Assembly: GCA_030549495.1 (NCBI GenBank)
Contig: JAUIRK010000970.1
Span: 173,501 to 237,500, forward strand
From: Nectonema munidae
Taxonomy: Eukaryota; Nematomorpha; Nectonematoida; Nectonematidae
DNA length: 64,000 nucleotides
Direction of reading: 5' to 3'
The notes under the pieces are model-generated. The model was not told the DNA's origin. It ran no database searches and saw nothing but the letters and a program-made list of their open reading frames with translations. Every line of letters starts with the position of its first letter. The stretch's first letter is position 1. Shown here one piece after another: positions 12,501-21,858 of this stretch. A program made the position numbers and the translations under genes.

Positions 12501-15500
12501 GAATGCACTAAGGTAAGTAAAAACTTTAAAAATGAAATTACATATTTATATCAAAAGCAGGGGTTTTTGATTTTTTGGAAAACTACCACTCAAACTTCTT
12601 TATTTACAATTTGAAAATAATGGAGAATTCTTATTTCGCTATCCACAGGTATAAGGAAATAAAATCCTTACTTGGTTTTCTTTTGTGACTTTTGAAGGGT
12701 ACTTTTTGGAAAATTGAGCAATATATGTCATGATCGATTTTTCGTCTGGAGTATTAACGTTTATATCTGAAATAATGAAGTTTGGTTTAGAAAATTAGAG
12801 TTTTTTTATTTTAAATAAATTCAAAATGGCAATTTTCGAAAAAACTTTTTTATAAAATTTTTCAATTTATTTTTCCTAAACTATTTTATTTTGTCTTAAA
12901 AAATTTTTGCCTGGAAGAATTAAAAATGGTCGCACTAAATCCCAGATTAAATTAAATAGAAAATATTGAAAATCTATAACACAGTGCTTCCCCTATCCCT
13001 TGTATTTTTCTGTGTGTGTAACACTAAAAATCAAGTAAAAGACATTTGTTTTGCAACCCGAACAAGAATTTCTTTTCCAATGATATGCTCTTTTTTGTTT
13101 AAAATCGTAAGAGAAATTTCATAAGATATCATAATTTCTGTAGTGGTTTGGTGTAAAAATCTACTAATTGTATTCAATATCTGAAAGGTTTTCAAAAACG
13201 TTTCTTTTCACATGAAAAAGTATAGATCTTTATATTTGAATTCTAAATGAAATCTTTCCAAATGTTGAGATTAAATTTTGGTTTCATTTTATATATAAAT
13301 ATATAAATCGGTTTTAGGGCTACTTTTCCCGCAAGCTAGGGTCTAGCTGGTGTTGAATCTATGAAAATAGATATAAAATGACTATATAATTTTACATTTC
13401 CAAAATTCCCTATTTTGTAGATCCTCTATTTTAAAAATTTCTTTTTTCCGTATCCTTAAGAACTACTTCTTTCCATGTTAATTTTGGTCTACCCTTAGAT
13501 TTACCAATAGTTTGCTGTTTGTACTCCATATTAATTAACTCTTCAGCTGGTCTTCTGTTTACATGCCCAAACCACCTTAATCTTCGCCTCTCTATTACTT
13601 TATTGATTTCATTTACATTACTTAAACTTCTTATCTTTCATTGCTTTATTTGCCTTTCCAATTAGATTTACAAATAATTCTTAAAATTCTCACCTCAGTT
13701 GTGTTTAGCCTATTTTCTCAACTTCTTTTAACGCCCAACCTTGACTACTGATACTAAACTAGATCTAATACAATTTTTATAAAGATAAACATTTATGTTT
13801 AAAGAAAAAGTATTATCACATAGAACACTACTTAAAGATTTAAATTTCTTCGAAACTAGTTTTATTTTGTGTTCTACTGAGTTACTAACAGTACCTATCT
13901 GATCCATAACCTCTCCCATGTAACAAAATTGATTAACCTTTTCTAGTTCTATATCTTTTATTACTAACTTTTCTTTACTAGTTTCAACTTTTTTAAAATC
14001 TAAACAACTAGTACAATTAAAATTATTAACTTTTAATAAATTACCTTTAATACAAGAGCACCTTTTATGTATCCATTTACTACAAAATGTACAAAATATA
14101 GAATTTCTTTTAGCTCTTATCCCACAAACATCACATTGATCTATTTTTGAAACTAAATTTTGTATATTTGAAGAATCACCTATTTTCACCCACTTGTTAA
14201 TTCTTAAACCCTTATTTTTTTTAATTGTTTTGCAAAAAAAATTTTTTTTTACTTAAATCTTCAAGAGATACAATTAAAATTATATCATCAGAATATAAAA
14301 TTTCGTTAATATCATAAGTTATAAGGTTTCATTTAATCATTTTTACAAAGTATTTGCATATATATTTAAAGTTTTCTTTTCTATTTTGTAAATTGAGAAA
14401 AATATAAGGAAATGAACCACTGAGTAAATGTAGCCCAGGTTCGGACTCCTGTTATAAGAGATCTCGTCTGTAAATACAAGATAAGAGGAATTTAAGTTTT
14501 GAAGGATCGTCAACATATTTTAACATTTTAATTTACAGGTACACACACACACTTCTCGTGATTCTATTATTTGAGTCATCAAATTATTCGAAGTAGAAGT
14601 ATTTGGAACTTATATAAAGATTGTTCCATTTTTGTATCTATTATTATCGTGATAATTTTAATATCCATTATATAATGAAAAAAAGTGTTCACACAAACTT
14701 CTTTATCATTCAAGTAATTTAAAGCAAAAAACAACGAGGAATTCAAAAAGGGCAAATAGGAGTTTCTATTTCTTCATAAAATGTGATATATTGTTTTTGC
14801 TTTAAATTACTTGAATGATAATAAAGAAGTTTATGTGAACACTTTTTTTCATTATATAATGGATATTAAAATGGATGTAAAACGTTTTTCGAAACTAAGT
14901 TTTAAAATTCACTTTTTTGCTTAGTTGAAACTTTCGATACAAACTAAAATTTTTTTTAATTCTATGTTACTATAATATAAAAACAATCTATGCAGAATTC
15001 AAAAATTGAAGAGTTAAAAACTTGTCTATAAATGAACTGCTAGTTGCATAGAATTAAAATAGAAGCGGAGAATTAGAAAATTATCAGTGTATCTTTCAAG
15101 TTTCAACACGTCTACAGAACCTGACAATCGCACATAATATTACGTGCATTTATTAAGAAACAAGACTTCAAAGCTTATTCAGAAAACTAAAATCAAAAAA
15201 GACACTTTAGAATTTAAAAAAGACACTTTAGAATTTAAAAAAGACACTTTAGAATTTTAAAAAGACACTTTAGAATTTGAAAAAGGCAGTTTAGAATTTA
15301 AAAAAGACACTTTAGAATTTAAAAAAGACCGTTTAGAACTAAAAATGATATATATTTAAGTTAATCAAAATTGATTTCAAAATTTGTATAGACACGTTTT
15401 TTTTATTCATTATTTTTTAAAAAGAAATCTAATTCAATTTTTTTTATTAATTTTATTATTTTTGTAGGCTACATTATAAAGAAGTCAAAACTATAGCTTA

Positions 15501-18500
15501 GTCAAATTTTTGTTTGCTTCAAGATGTTCTTTTTTTATAAGCTCAATAAACTTTATATAATTTTTAGCTAATATTAAAATTTCATTTTAGAAAAAAATAC
15601 TTAAAATAGATGAAATAATATATTTTCGATTATAAAATTATTATTTATAAATACCTTCTGGTGACAGGATATTTGGTATGTCTAAATGAGATTCCGCAAT
15701 TTGCAAAGCGTTTCGAATATTGGAATAGGAATTTTTGCGATCGATGGAAGATATATCAATTGATCTTTGTTCAAATGTATTGATTAAGACTGAAAACATA
15801 ATGCCATCTTTCCAATCTGATGAAAAATTTGTTACTTCTACATATGAATTACTTCTAAAATAAATACACTTGATCAAAAATAGTTCAGAATTGTTCATTT
15901 ACAACCAAAAATTTCAAGAAAGTTGATTAGATTTTTTTACTTTGGAAAAGAGTAATAATATTTTATGCAGAGTGAGATAATAGAAATGGAAATAAATAAT
16001 TATATTTTTGATCTCTATTTTTGAAAATTCAAAAAACAATTTTTACAACTAAATGAAAAACCCTGTCTAAAATATCTCTTTTAACTACTTTTTTATATAA
16101 TGTGTCTAGCTAGGGGCTAGGGTTTAATTAAATAAAAGTATGTATACATTCTATATTTATGGTAAATCAAAGCTCTCCTCCAATGTGAAAGAAGGTCACC
16201 AATAAATTTTTATTAAAAACTATATGGGTAGAAGATTCTTTGAATGTTTCAATATAGCCCTCTGGAATTGAATTTATTTGAAAAGTGTCACAACAAGGTA
16301 CAATTAAATGAATTCCTTTGTAACTATATAATATATGTATTAATATCATTTAAAAGTTAATTTTCAAATTAAAAAAAAGGAAAAATATAACAATATTTAG
16401 TTCTTACTAACATTAATTATTATTTGATGAATATTTTAAGAGATAAAAGACTTTGTTATGAGAATTTTTCAAAACATATTTGTATTACTAGTATTATTAA
16501 GATTTTATCATCAAATATATTCAGTTTAATTTTTAGAAAAGGTTTTCAAAGTGTTAACTTACGTAAACATCATTCACCAAAATAATTTTGTTAATTTCTT
16601 AAATATTTGGTTATAATTTATTATTTTTAAGCAAAAATATTTCTGAAATATTAAAAATATCATATTTATAAACAAGCATTTACTATTTAATAATAAACAG
16701 ATTGAAATTTTTGGAAAAAATGTAACAAGTCTTTTTTTACAAATGAAAGCAAGTTACCTTGAAAACATTCTCTGACACCAATTCATCAATGCTTGTTTTT
16801 GGGTAAGAACGATTTTCGTGTTATCTAAGTTGGCGTCTTTTCTCTTCTTCAAAGGTGAAATTACAATACTTTTTTGCTCCGACCTTTCTTCATTCGTTTC
16901 CAACTCGCTATCTTCACATACAGAGAGAAAATCAAACTAAAAATTGGTTCAAGTATTACAAACTTTTGTAAAGGAATCTTGCTCTCTGATCATGTACTTT
17001 AAGAAATGATACTTAAATTTATCATTAATCGTAATGACAAATCTTTTTTAAAATAGTAATAAATATAGTTATATTTTCTATAATAATAATTTTAAATAGA
17101 AATGGAAAGAAATTTTGGAAGTTTAATTGTAGTGTTGAAATTTTTTATTATAAAGTTAAATTACACGTTAAATTCATACAAAACAAATGCTTAAATTGAG
17201 GGTCGGCCCTAGTGTTCGCGGGGCCCTATGCAAAATGGATTGTGCGGTGTCCAGTGTGCGTAGGAAAAAAGATTAAAAGTGAGAAATAAGATTTTGAAAA
17301 AAGAAAAGGAATTTCTTTTATTACTTTTTCATTAACACAAAATGACGATCAAAGTAACTTTACTTTGCGAACCTTGCATTTAGCGAAATCATACAATATA
17401 TCATCAAAATGAAAAATGAGAAGCGCGGGGCCCACTGCGGCCGCATAGGTTGGAGTGGCCTAAGGCCGGCCCTGCTTAAATCTAACACGAATAAATGTGA
17501 TTAAAGTTAAAAAATGTTTTGTTGCGTCGTCCAAAAAACATGAATTTAATAGATTTATGCCAAACCTTAAGTATGTCGATTAAACATTTTGAGAAACTTT
17601 AAAATATGATTTTCTTGTGATTCTCCTATTAAGGAGTAACATTTGATTGAGTGTTTTATGCGCAAAGGCTATTGGTATAAACAGTGTCATTCAAACAAAG
17701 GAATTAAATACTCTAAGATAAATTGTACTGAGAGTCCGATTTTTAAAGGCCTTTCATAAAGGCACTTTATATACTACACTTTTCACCGTCAAATCAACTT
17801 CAAATTGAAGTAAATGGATCTTAAATTAAAACATGGATATTTTCATTTAAAGATACTATTAAATTTCAAATAAATCTAAAATTATAAAATTGAATGAAAA
17901 TATATTTTTAATTCTAATAAAAGTATTTCTGTGTAGGCTCCTATTTTTGTTTACTTGTACCTATACAAATTACAGTCTTTCACCACCGGGAAAAATGTTT
18001 AAAAAAAAACTTAGAAAAAAAGGACGAACTTAGAAGAAAACGCTGTGTTCTCAAAAGATTAGTAAAGCTAAAAAGTTTTATATAATGTTAAAAAGAGTGT
18101 CTAAGATATAATATATACAAAGATAAAGATTAAAAAAAATTTTTTGTAAAAATAAAAGTGGAAAAGATGCCATTATATTATCTCCCATTTTAAATATTCT
18201 ATCTATGATATTTTAGAAATGTACGATTTATTTTTTTAAAAGAAAGAAATCTATTAAAATTTTTTTTTAGAATTTGAAATCTATATTTCAGTCAAATTAA
18301 ACTTTTTGGTATGAATTTGACTATTTCAATAAAATTTTCAACTTCAAATTTTTTTATAACCATTTTTAAATATAGGCATAATACTTTAAATGTGAAGTTA
18401 GGTTATTTTAATTTGAAGTTTAGTTTTTTTTATTAGCTCCATAATTATATTTTAAATTCAGTTCTTTCAAATTAAAACCTATAACTGTTTTAATTTGGAA

Positions 18501-21500
18501 GGGAAAAAGCACGTATAAATTTCTATATTCCAACGATCTCTCATTCGAAAATATAAATCTGCGTCAAATTATCTTTAAATTTGGAAAATATACTCTATAT
18601 GCGGAAAAACAGAAAAAAAAATTAAATATAAGTTATATATACTTTCTCCACTTTTAAGTCAGTGATGTAAAAGGCATAATAATAAATCCTGAAAAATAGA
18701 AGAAGAATGTACTACACGTTTTAATTAATTTTTTTCTCACTATTTGCATAAAAGAAATTAGTGAGTTTTTGATTTTTTTCCTTCGGTTTTAATTCTAAAA
18801 TTACTGAATTCAAGAAGAAAGTATTCCAACAGGAGGAGTAGTAAGAGACGCCAAAATCTTTTTGTTATGTGAAGGTTTAAAGGTCAAAAGTTACCAGAAT
18901 TTTTTGATAACACTTTGCCTCCAATCTTGCGAATCAGATAAGCACATTTCGACTTAAGCCTTTTTAAATTTCCCAAATGTATTGAAAAAAACACAAAAAA
19001 AATTCACTAAGGAAAAAAGAAACTAGTTTTAAAATGAAAATACGTTTAAAAATTCAGATCAATTCAATTTTATTTTGTCATATAAGAAAAATCTGTCTTT
19101 TTGCATAATTTTTGAGTAAAATACTAAATTCTGGAATTTTTATATGCGGACAAATTTACTCCAAACCAAACTTTGCGCATTACAGAAGGTTGACATTTTA
19201 GTCTTTTTTTCTGACAGATTAAATCTTCCCACAAGCTTCTTTTTTACTTAAATATGCATCCTGAAGAGAATGATAAGCATGAAAGATTGGAACAAAATTA
19301 GGCTTAGTTTAATCAAAGAAAAGTTTAAGCAAGTTGTGTCACAAAAAATGAAAATGATCTGCTCTAAATATATTAAATTGGATTGAAAAAGAATTTAGAC
19401 CAACAGTCTTTAAAATTGTGTTCACCAAAGAGTTATTTTATGAACAAATTAAAAGAGTTTATGAACGCCAAGCCAAAATGGTGAAAGTATTGCATCAAAG
19501 AAACAAAAATGAAATATAATTTTGTGGAATCTTAAATTTCGACATAATGGGCAATTTCGAAAACTGCTAGCACAAATATATCCAAGATTGCCTTCATCCT
19601 CCATTCATCGAGAATATCTGTTAAATTATGAAAGAATTTTATGATGAAAGTGCCTTCATTCAACCCTTTACATTCCAAGTTTTTAAAAACGAATCTCCTG
19701 CTTTCCTTTTTCAATGATTTTATAGGACACTGGTGTTTCATCTGCTCTAAAAGTGGGAAAGAGAAGTCAAGAACACAAAAATGTATCCTTTTTCAAAATT
19801 TCTCCACATTATACAAAAGGATCATTCTTTGAAAAAGTTGAAGCCGCAAACCGACGACTCTAACTGAAGAGATCAGAAGAGATGAAACTAACAGTATTTT
19901 TATTTAAGCATAAAAAAAGAACATAAAGATGAAATTTGAAGATTTTCGGTATTATATTAGAATCATTTTGAAAGTAAGCTTTTATTTAAAAGTTTTCAAA
20001 TGTAAACTTTGAAGCAGATGATTTTGGAAATTTTGGAAAAGGGGAATTAAGTTTTGACAAATGATCAAGTAGAACCCTGCGAGTAAAACTGTTGAAACCA
20101 CGGCTATACCCGATATATGCATTTATTGTTCTTTGATGAGAGGTGTGAAATTTATAAACAAAAAAGCACACTTCACAATCGAAACCAATGTCCTACCATG
20201 GACATTTATATTCTAACCTGAACAATTTGCCCCAATAAAATTTGATTAAGGAAATTCTACCAAAAAAAATATGACCCACACAAAATACATCGAAAGCTAA
20301 AAAACACACAAAACTTATTCAATTAATCTTTTATATATATTTTCTTTAGGTCAATTTGTATATGTGCTAGTTTGCTATAAATATATTATCTTATATTTAG
20401 TTTGTAAAATTAAAAAGTTAAATAGAAATTTTATGTTATGGGTGCACGCACAGCCGTTATTATATGTTATACTTTTTATATTCATAATTTAATCTGACAG
20501 GTGTTGAAAATTATTTCCTACTAGGTTTAATTTATATGCTATACGATGAATCAAAACATTTTTAGTCTTTATCTATAAATACGAAACGGTCAAATTGACT
20601 TTTGAACATTATAAACATATATTAATATGTATTTATCTTACATATTAAATTAAATTCATTTTTCATTTATAAACATTGGAATATTGAAATAAATTTTAGC
20701 TACAATTTCCTCTTCTTCCTCACGCCTCCCCTCCCCCTTATTCGTTCCAATGATTCACTATGTTTCAGAATCCTGTTTAAATGTCAATGAAACTTAGTCA
20801 AATGAGTTAAATCAAAATTTCTTTTCTTTTCATCAATGTTTTACAAATAAATATTGGATTGTGGAGTATTTATCCGTTACCTGAAATTTGCCCTTAAAAA
20901 TAATGAAAGATATAGTACCTGAAAATGAAGGATTATTGTCCAGATCAGGCCAAGAATGACTGTGGGATTTCCATCAACTACATCTGAAGGATTTATGTTT
21001 ACCAGCTTTATCTGAAAAATAAAAAGCGTTTAGATATAAATGCGAAAAAAGAATTTGGTAATTGCAAATAAAATAACTTAACTACAAAAGTGTGCAAAAT
21101 GATTGGAAATAGGCATAGAACCGAAATCTGACATGTTTTGTTTCTTGAAATGTCTTTAGACATTGCCTGCAGGCGTACTTCAGAATACTTCGGATCATTG
21201 CTGTTAATCATATCTATATGTATACGTCAACGTTCACTTCCTTTGATTGGATCAAAAAAGTTTCTTGCTATTTTGCGGCTTCTTTTTAAAGTTAACTAAG
21301 CCTGGTCGATATGTTTTGTAAGGAATATCTTGTCACCCCAGTATAAGTTCTAAACCGGTCTAGAATTTGTTTGGTGTGTACGATAACGCTAATCGAATTT
21401 CCTAAATGCTTACAATTCACCCCATAAACATATATGTTTATATTTTTTTTAATAATTATATTTATTATATAAATACATTTTTACAAAACTCTCACACTTC

Positions 21501-21858
21501 CGTGTAACAAACTACGAGCGTTTCGCATCAAAGAGCACGAAAAGGGAATGTAGGAATGAAATTACGTTCTTTCCTTTAAGATAATCTAACGCGGTTTTAA
21601 CATTTTCTATCGCATTGATTTTTGACTTGATTTTTTTGTTGTAGGATATTTCATCTCCAGACAAAACTTTGAGTAATTCAATCAGGGTACACCCACTCTT
21701 AATATCTTCAAATAAGTCTTTCACACAAGCAATTTTCTCGGCCTATAAATTCATTACAGTTAAAAGAAAATATTTCAAAGCATCCTTGCTTACCTTCTTA
21801 ATAAGATGGGAGTTTATCCACTTTGTGAAAGTTTTCTTTTGAATAATTTGCTGTTCAT
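181..21858 (-). CDS. SYNE: Nesprin-like (SYNE/Msp300/ANC-1 family) giant protein, N-terminal part, 10 exons seen
   Basis: Gene-level entry. Exons read from high to low coordinates: 21794-21858, 21566-21742, 20919-21011 (CH1); 16758-16936, 15655-15854, 12672-12766 (linker and CH2); 10075-10212, 7134-7314, 1806-1858 and 181-504 (helical, spectrin-repeat-like). All have AG acceptors and GT donors, and the phases join: 0,0,0,2,1,0,0,1,0. The tandem CH pair binds actin in this family, and the full proteins anchor nuclei through a C-terminal KASH segment that is not in the window. CH1 ends [20 protein letters not shown] and CH2 ends [19 protein letters not shown]. The [13 protein letters not shown] pattern is closer to nesprins than to plectin/dystonin or beta-spectrin. 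The first codon seen is split, so at least one 5' exon lies above 21858; I could not find it. The sequence is divergent for the family. Calmin-like or spectraplakin identity is less likely but not excluded. Confidence 0.8.
505..1097. other. Intron, no gene seen
   Basis: AT-rich nesprin intron. No splice-flanked open stretch, repeat unit or RNA gene was recognised. Confidence 0.6.
1098..1103 (-). promoter_or_regulatory. AATAAA polyadenylation signal after the 1159-1308 exon
   Basis: A canonical AATAAA hexamer on the minus strand, 55 bases past the TAA of the unassigned terminal exon. Its spacing suits a short 3' UTR. In DNA this AT-rich the hexamer is common by chance, so it only supports the exon call. 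Confidence 0.4.
1159..1308 (-). CDS. Unassigned GC-rich terminal exon (alternative nesprin 3' end or nested gene)
   Basis: On the minus strand a 49-codon open stretch ends in TAA at 1161-1159. It includes [20 protein letters not shown] and [19 protein letters not shown]. It is clearly richer in GC than its surroundings, with coding-like third positions. An AATAAA signal lies about 55 bases after the stop. A possible acceptor (CAACAAAG) at 1310-1309 would make it phase 0. That matches the phase-0 donor of the 1806-1858 exon, so it could be an alternative last exon. I do not recognise the protein; alternating hydrophobics hint at beta-strands. It could also be a retrocopy fragment. Confidence 0.45.
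   Translation of the reverse strand, partial: YTRTYVLRTARDRTADVKSRLTFKLTYNTKILAWITHGHTVYDVRDYGS
1806..1858 (-). CDS. SYNE: Nesprin-like gene, exon i (53-base bridging exon, tentative)
   Basis: This candidate was found because exon h leaves phase 1 while exon j needs phase 0. Between ATTGCAAG and GTGAAT lies a 53-base segment. It joins G|TA (V) and reads [17 protein letters not shown], closing the phase gap exactly. The coding frame stays open past the donor, so the exon could use another 3' limit. Transcript data would decide. Confidence 0.5.
1859..3388. other. Intron, no gene seen
   Basis: Very AT-rich. The only notable items are short AT tracts; the frame at 1992-2180 (plus) has no domain or splice support. 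Confidence 0.55.
3397..3915. mobile_element. 519-bp non-autonomous DNA element with 8-bp target duplication (hAT-type size)
   Basis: Both ends carry the inverted repeat GGTCAGACTAAACACCCCAA. The element is flanked by a perfect 8-bp duplication TCATAGCA (3389-3396 and 3916-3923). The interior is a patchwork of repeats built from TTTTGGGGTGTTTTGGGAT and TTTTTTGTAGTGCTTTAGAA. There is no coding capacity. An 8-bp duplication is the hAT-superfamily length, but no transposase of this family is in view, so the superfamily is inferred. Confidence 0.85.
4140..5860 (+). mobile_element. CR1/L2-like LINE fragment (reverse transcriptase), split by an inserted MITE
   Basis: 4140-4257 encodes NGVPQGSQ, the RT motif around domain 4. 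After the insertion at 4258-4830 the frame resumes as [20 protein letters not shown], with FADD as the catalytic box, and [16 protein letters not shown]. From 5262 a thumb or C-terminal part follows ([19 protein letters not shown]). It ends in a (TTC)n tail near 5830, as for CR1/L2-type elements. Stops and frameshifts are present; it is 5'-truncated and dead. Confidence 0.8.
4258..4830. mobile_element. Fold-back MITE with (TTTTGTCTTTTTGCAATTC)n arms, inserted in the LINE
   Basis: The left arm (4258-4450) is an array of about 23-bp units around TTTTGTCTTTTTGCAATTCTA. The right arm (4700-4825) is the same array in inverse orientation (TTGCAAAAAGACAAAATA). Termini are CCATTTTTACTTCTATTTTG and its near inverse, next to TATATA on both sides. 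It interrupts the LINE between the GVPQGS and FADD motifs, so it is the younger insertion. Confidence 0.75.
6225..7000 (+). mobile_element. CR1-like LINE, 3' end
   Basis: In pieces it encodes [20 protein letters not shown], then KLERVQRR-like ([13 protein letters not shown]), [16 protein letters not shown] and [17 protein letters not shown]. These are the standard C-terminal blocks of CR1/Jockey-type ORF2 (LGV.ID, R..K.V, LNL.SL..RR, WN.LP). In-frame stops are present. It ends in an AT microsatellite near 6985. Confidence 0.8.
7134..7314 (-). CDS. SYNE: Nesprin-like gene, exon h (spectrin-repeat-like helix)
   Basis: A 181-base exon, phase 0 in and phase 1 out (TTTTAG acceptor, GTAAAA donor). 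It contains [19 protein letters not shown] and a later [10 protein letters not shown]. The W and heptad-spaced hydrophobics suit a spectrin repeat. It is coding-like against an AT-rich, stop-rich surround. Confidence 0.78.
7890..7970 (-). mobile_element. tRNA-derived SINE head
   Basis: On the minus strand a perfect A box TGGCTTAATAG (7958-7948) is followed by a perfect B box GGGTTCGATTC (7916-7906). This is the RNA polymerase III promoter layout of a tRNA head. There is no foldable acceptor stem and no 3' CCA-compatible end, so it is a SINE rather than a tRNA gene. Confidence 0.65.
8128..8480 (-). mobile_element. ZBED5-type hAT transposase fragment (C-terminal dimerisation domain)
   Basis: The minus-strand frame encodes [20 protein letters not shown] followed by [18 protein letters not shown]. 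This is the hAT C-terminal block (PF.TTYLCE.GFS.L..IK.K.R..L..E..LR.AL) of ZBED5/SCAND3-like elements. It is an isolated degraded fragment. A 13-bp inverted repeat (GAATCCGTGGTTT near 8517 and its inverse near 8600) lies just beyond and may or may not belong to it. Confidence 0.65.
8650..10074. other. Intron, nothing identified
   Basis: Low-complexity A/T runs; the open frame at 9786-9992 shows no motif. No mobile element ends were found. Confidence 0.5.
10075..10212 (-). CDS. SYNE: Nesprin-like gene, exon g (first helical segment after CH2)
   Basis: A 138-base, 46-codon exon, phase 0 to 0 (TTGGCAG acceptor, GTAAAA donor). It encodes a charged, leucine-poor helical stretch starting [20 protein letters not shown]. 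It follows the CH2 exon directly in phase and is likely the lead-in to the first spectrin-like repeat. There is no motif of its own, so assignment rests on phase, splice sites and position. Confidence 0.75.
10213..12671. other. Intron, nothing identified
   Basis: AT-rich with many TTATTA runs (11640-11850). No open frame with splice or domain support was seen between exons f and g. Confidence 0.5.
12672..12766 (-). CDS. SYNE: Nesprin-like gene, exon f (CH2 end)
   Basis: A 95-base exon (ATTTCAG acceptor, GTAAGG donor). AT joins the G of exon e to give D, so the junction reads [20 protein letters not shown]. This is the last helix of CH2 in nesprins, including the FSKKYP that follows. It is the best single family identifier in the gene. 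Confidence 0.92.
13430..14200 (-). mobile_element. LINE fragment with zinc-knuckle after the RT, C-terminal part
   Basis: The minus frame shows a C2-C-H-C cluster, [21 protein letters not shown] then IHKRCS. It is followed by [20 protein letters not shown] (the FCYLGD block) and, past a frame change near 13730, [20 protein letters not shown] and [15 protein letters not shown]. These are the ordered C-terminal blocks of a widespread animal non-LTR retrotransposon. It is broken by frame changes. It lies in a nesprin intron in the same orientation as the gene. Confidence 0.8.
14655..14872. repeat. Fold-back element with about 80-bp nearly perfect arms
   Basis: The left arm 14655-14734 contains ATCCATTATATAATGAAAAA and TTCTTTATCATTCAAGTAAT. 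The right arm 14791-14872 is its inverse with very few differences. A 56-base loop separates them. The arms are non-coding and look like a young palindromic MITE. No target duplication could be fixed because both outer borders are AT-rich. Confidence 0.8.
15193..15345 (+). repeat. Tandem array of about 21-bp units, one arm of the TTTTGTC fold-back family
   Basis: Seven units of AAAAAAGACACTTTAGAATT run head to tail. The array ends in GAACTAAAAATGATATATA, which is the terminus of the fold-back MITE at 4258-4830 and of the one at 22989-23171. It is probably a one-armed or arm-deleted copy. Confidence 0.75.
15655..15854 (-). CDS. SYNE: Nesprin-like gene, exon e (CH2 core)
   Basis: A 200-base exon. 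Its first base completes AG|A (R) from exon d, and its last base G opens the next codon. It encodes [20 protein letters not shown] and then [18 protein letters not shown]. These correspond to the CH2 patterns V.V.DF..SW.DG.AF..LIH and A...AE..L.IP.LL.PED. The usual H and RP of the LIHxxRP motif are missing (it reads LINTFEQ), a sign of divergence. Confidence 0.92.
16758..16936 (-). CDS. SYNE: Nesprin-like gene, exon d (inter-CH linker and CH2 first helix)
   Basis: A 179-base exon, phase 0 in and phase 2 out (AATTTTTAG acceptor, GTAACT donor). About 45 residues of charged linker (many E, K and S) precede [15 protein letters not shown], which matches the opening helix of CH2 (K.ALL.W.Q). A long linker between the two CH domains fits nesprins better than beta-spectrin. 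A further small exon between this and exon c (16937-20918) cannot be ruled out, but phases already match without one. Confidence 0.82.
17198..17474. mobile_element. hAT-type MITE, GGCCGGCCC-end family, copy 1
   Basis: A 277-bp element with ends GAGGGTCGGCCCTAG and CTAAGGCCGGCCCTG. It is flanked by CTTAAATT (17190-17197) and CTTAAATC (17475-17482), a 7/8 target duplication of hAT length. It is GC-rich at both ends and AT-rich inside. It matches the copy at 62525-62802 in inverse orientation. Confidence 0.88.
17483..20918. other. Large nesprin intron, nothing identified
   Basis: No element with recognisable ends. Frames at 19532-19832 and 19986-20171 overlap on both strands and lack domains. 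A small exon between CH1 and the linker could hide here. Confidence 0.45.
20919..21011 (-). CDS. SYNE: Nesprin-like gene, exon c (CH1 end)
   Basis: A 93-base, 31-codon exon, phase 0 to 0 (TTTTTCAG acceptor, GTACTA donor). It encodes [16 protein letters not shown] followed by [15 protein letters not shown], the hallmark C-terminal helix of a type 1 CH domain. NINPSD.VDG favours nesprins; plectin/dystonin usually have NIRNDD.ADG here. Confidence 0.92.
21566..21742 (-). CDS. SYNE: Nesprin-like gene, exon b (CH1 middle)
   Basis: A 177-base, 59-codon exon in phase 0 at both ends (TTTATAG acceptor, GTAATT donor). It contains [18 protein letters not shown] and KVLSGDEIS, the typical CH1 pattern DLxxDxxxGxxLxxLLEVLSGE. 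It is followed by a helix, [14 protein letters not shown]. The KK-rich stretch after the SGDE motif replaces the usual G-R loop. Confidence 0.9.
21794..21858 (-). CDS. SYNE: Nesprin-like gene, exon a (CH1 start)
   Basis: A 65-base exon between an ATATTTAG acceptor and a GTAAGC donor. It starts with two bases of a split codon (D) and reads [20 protein letters not shown]. The [12 protein letters not shown] block is the first helix of actin-binding CH1 domains (ABS1 region). It is followed in phase 0 by the next exon. The preceding exon must end in phase 1 with a G. Confidence 0.85.
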
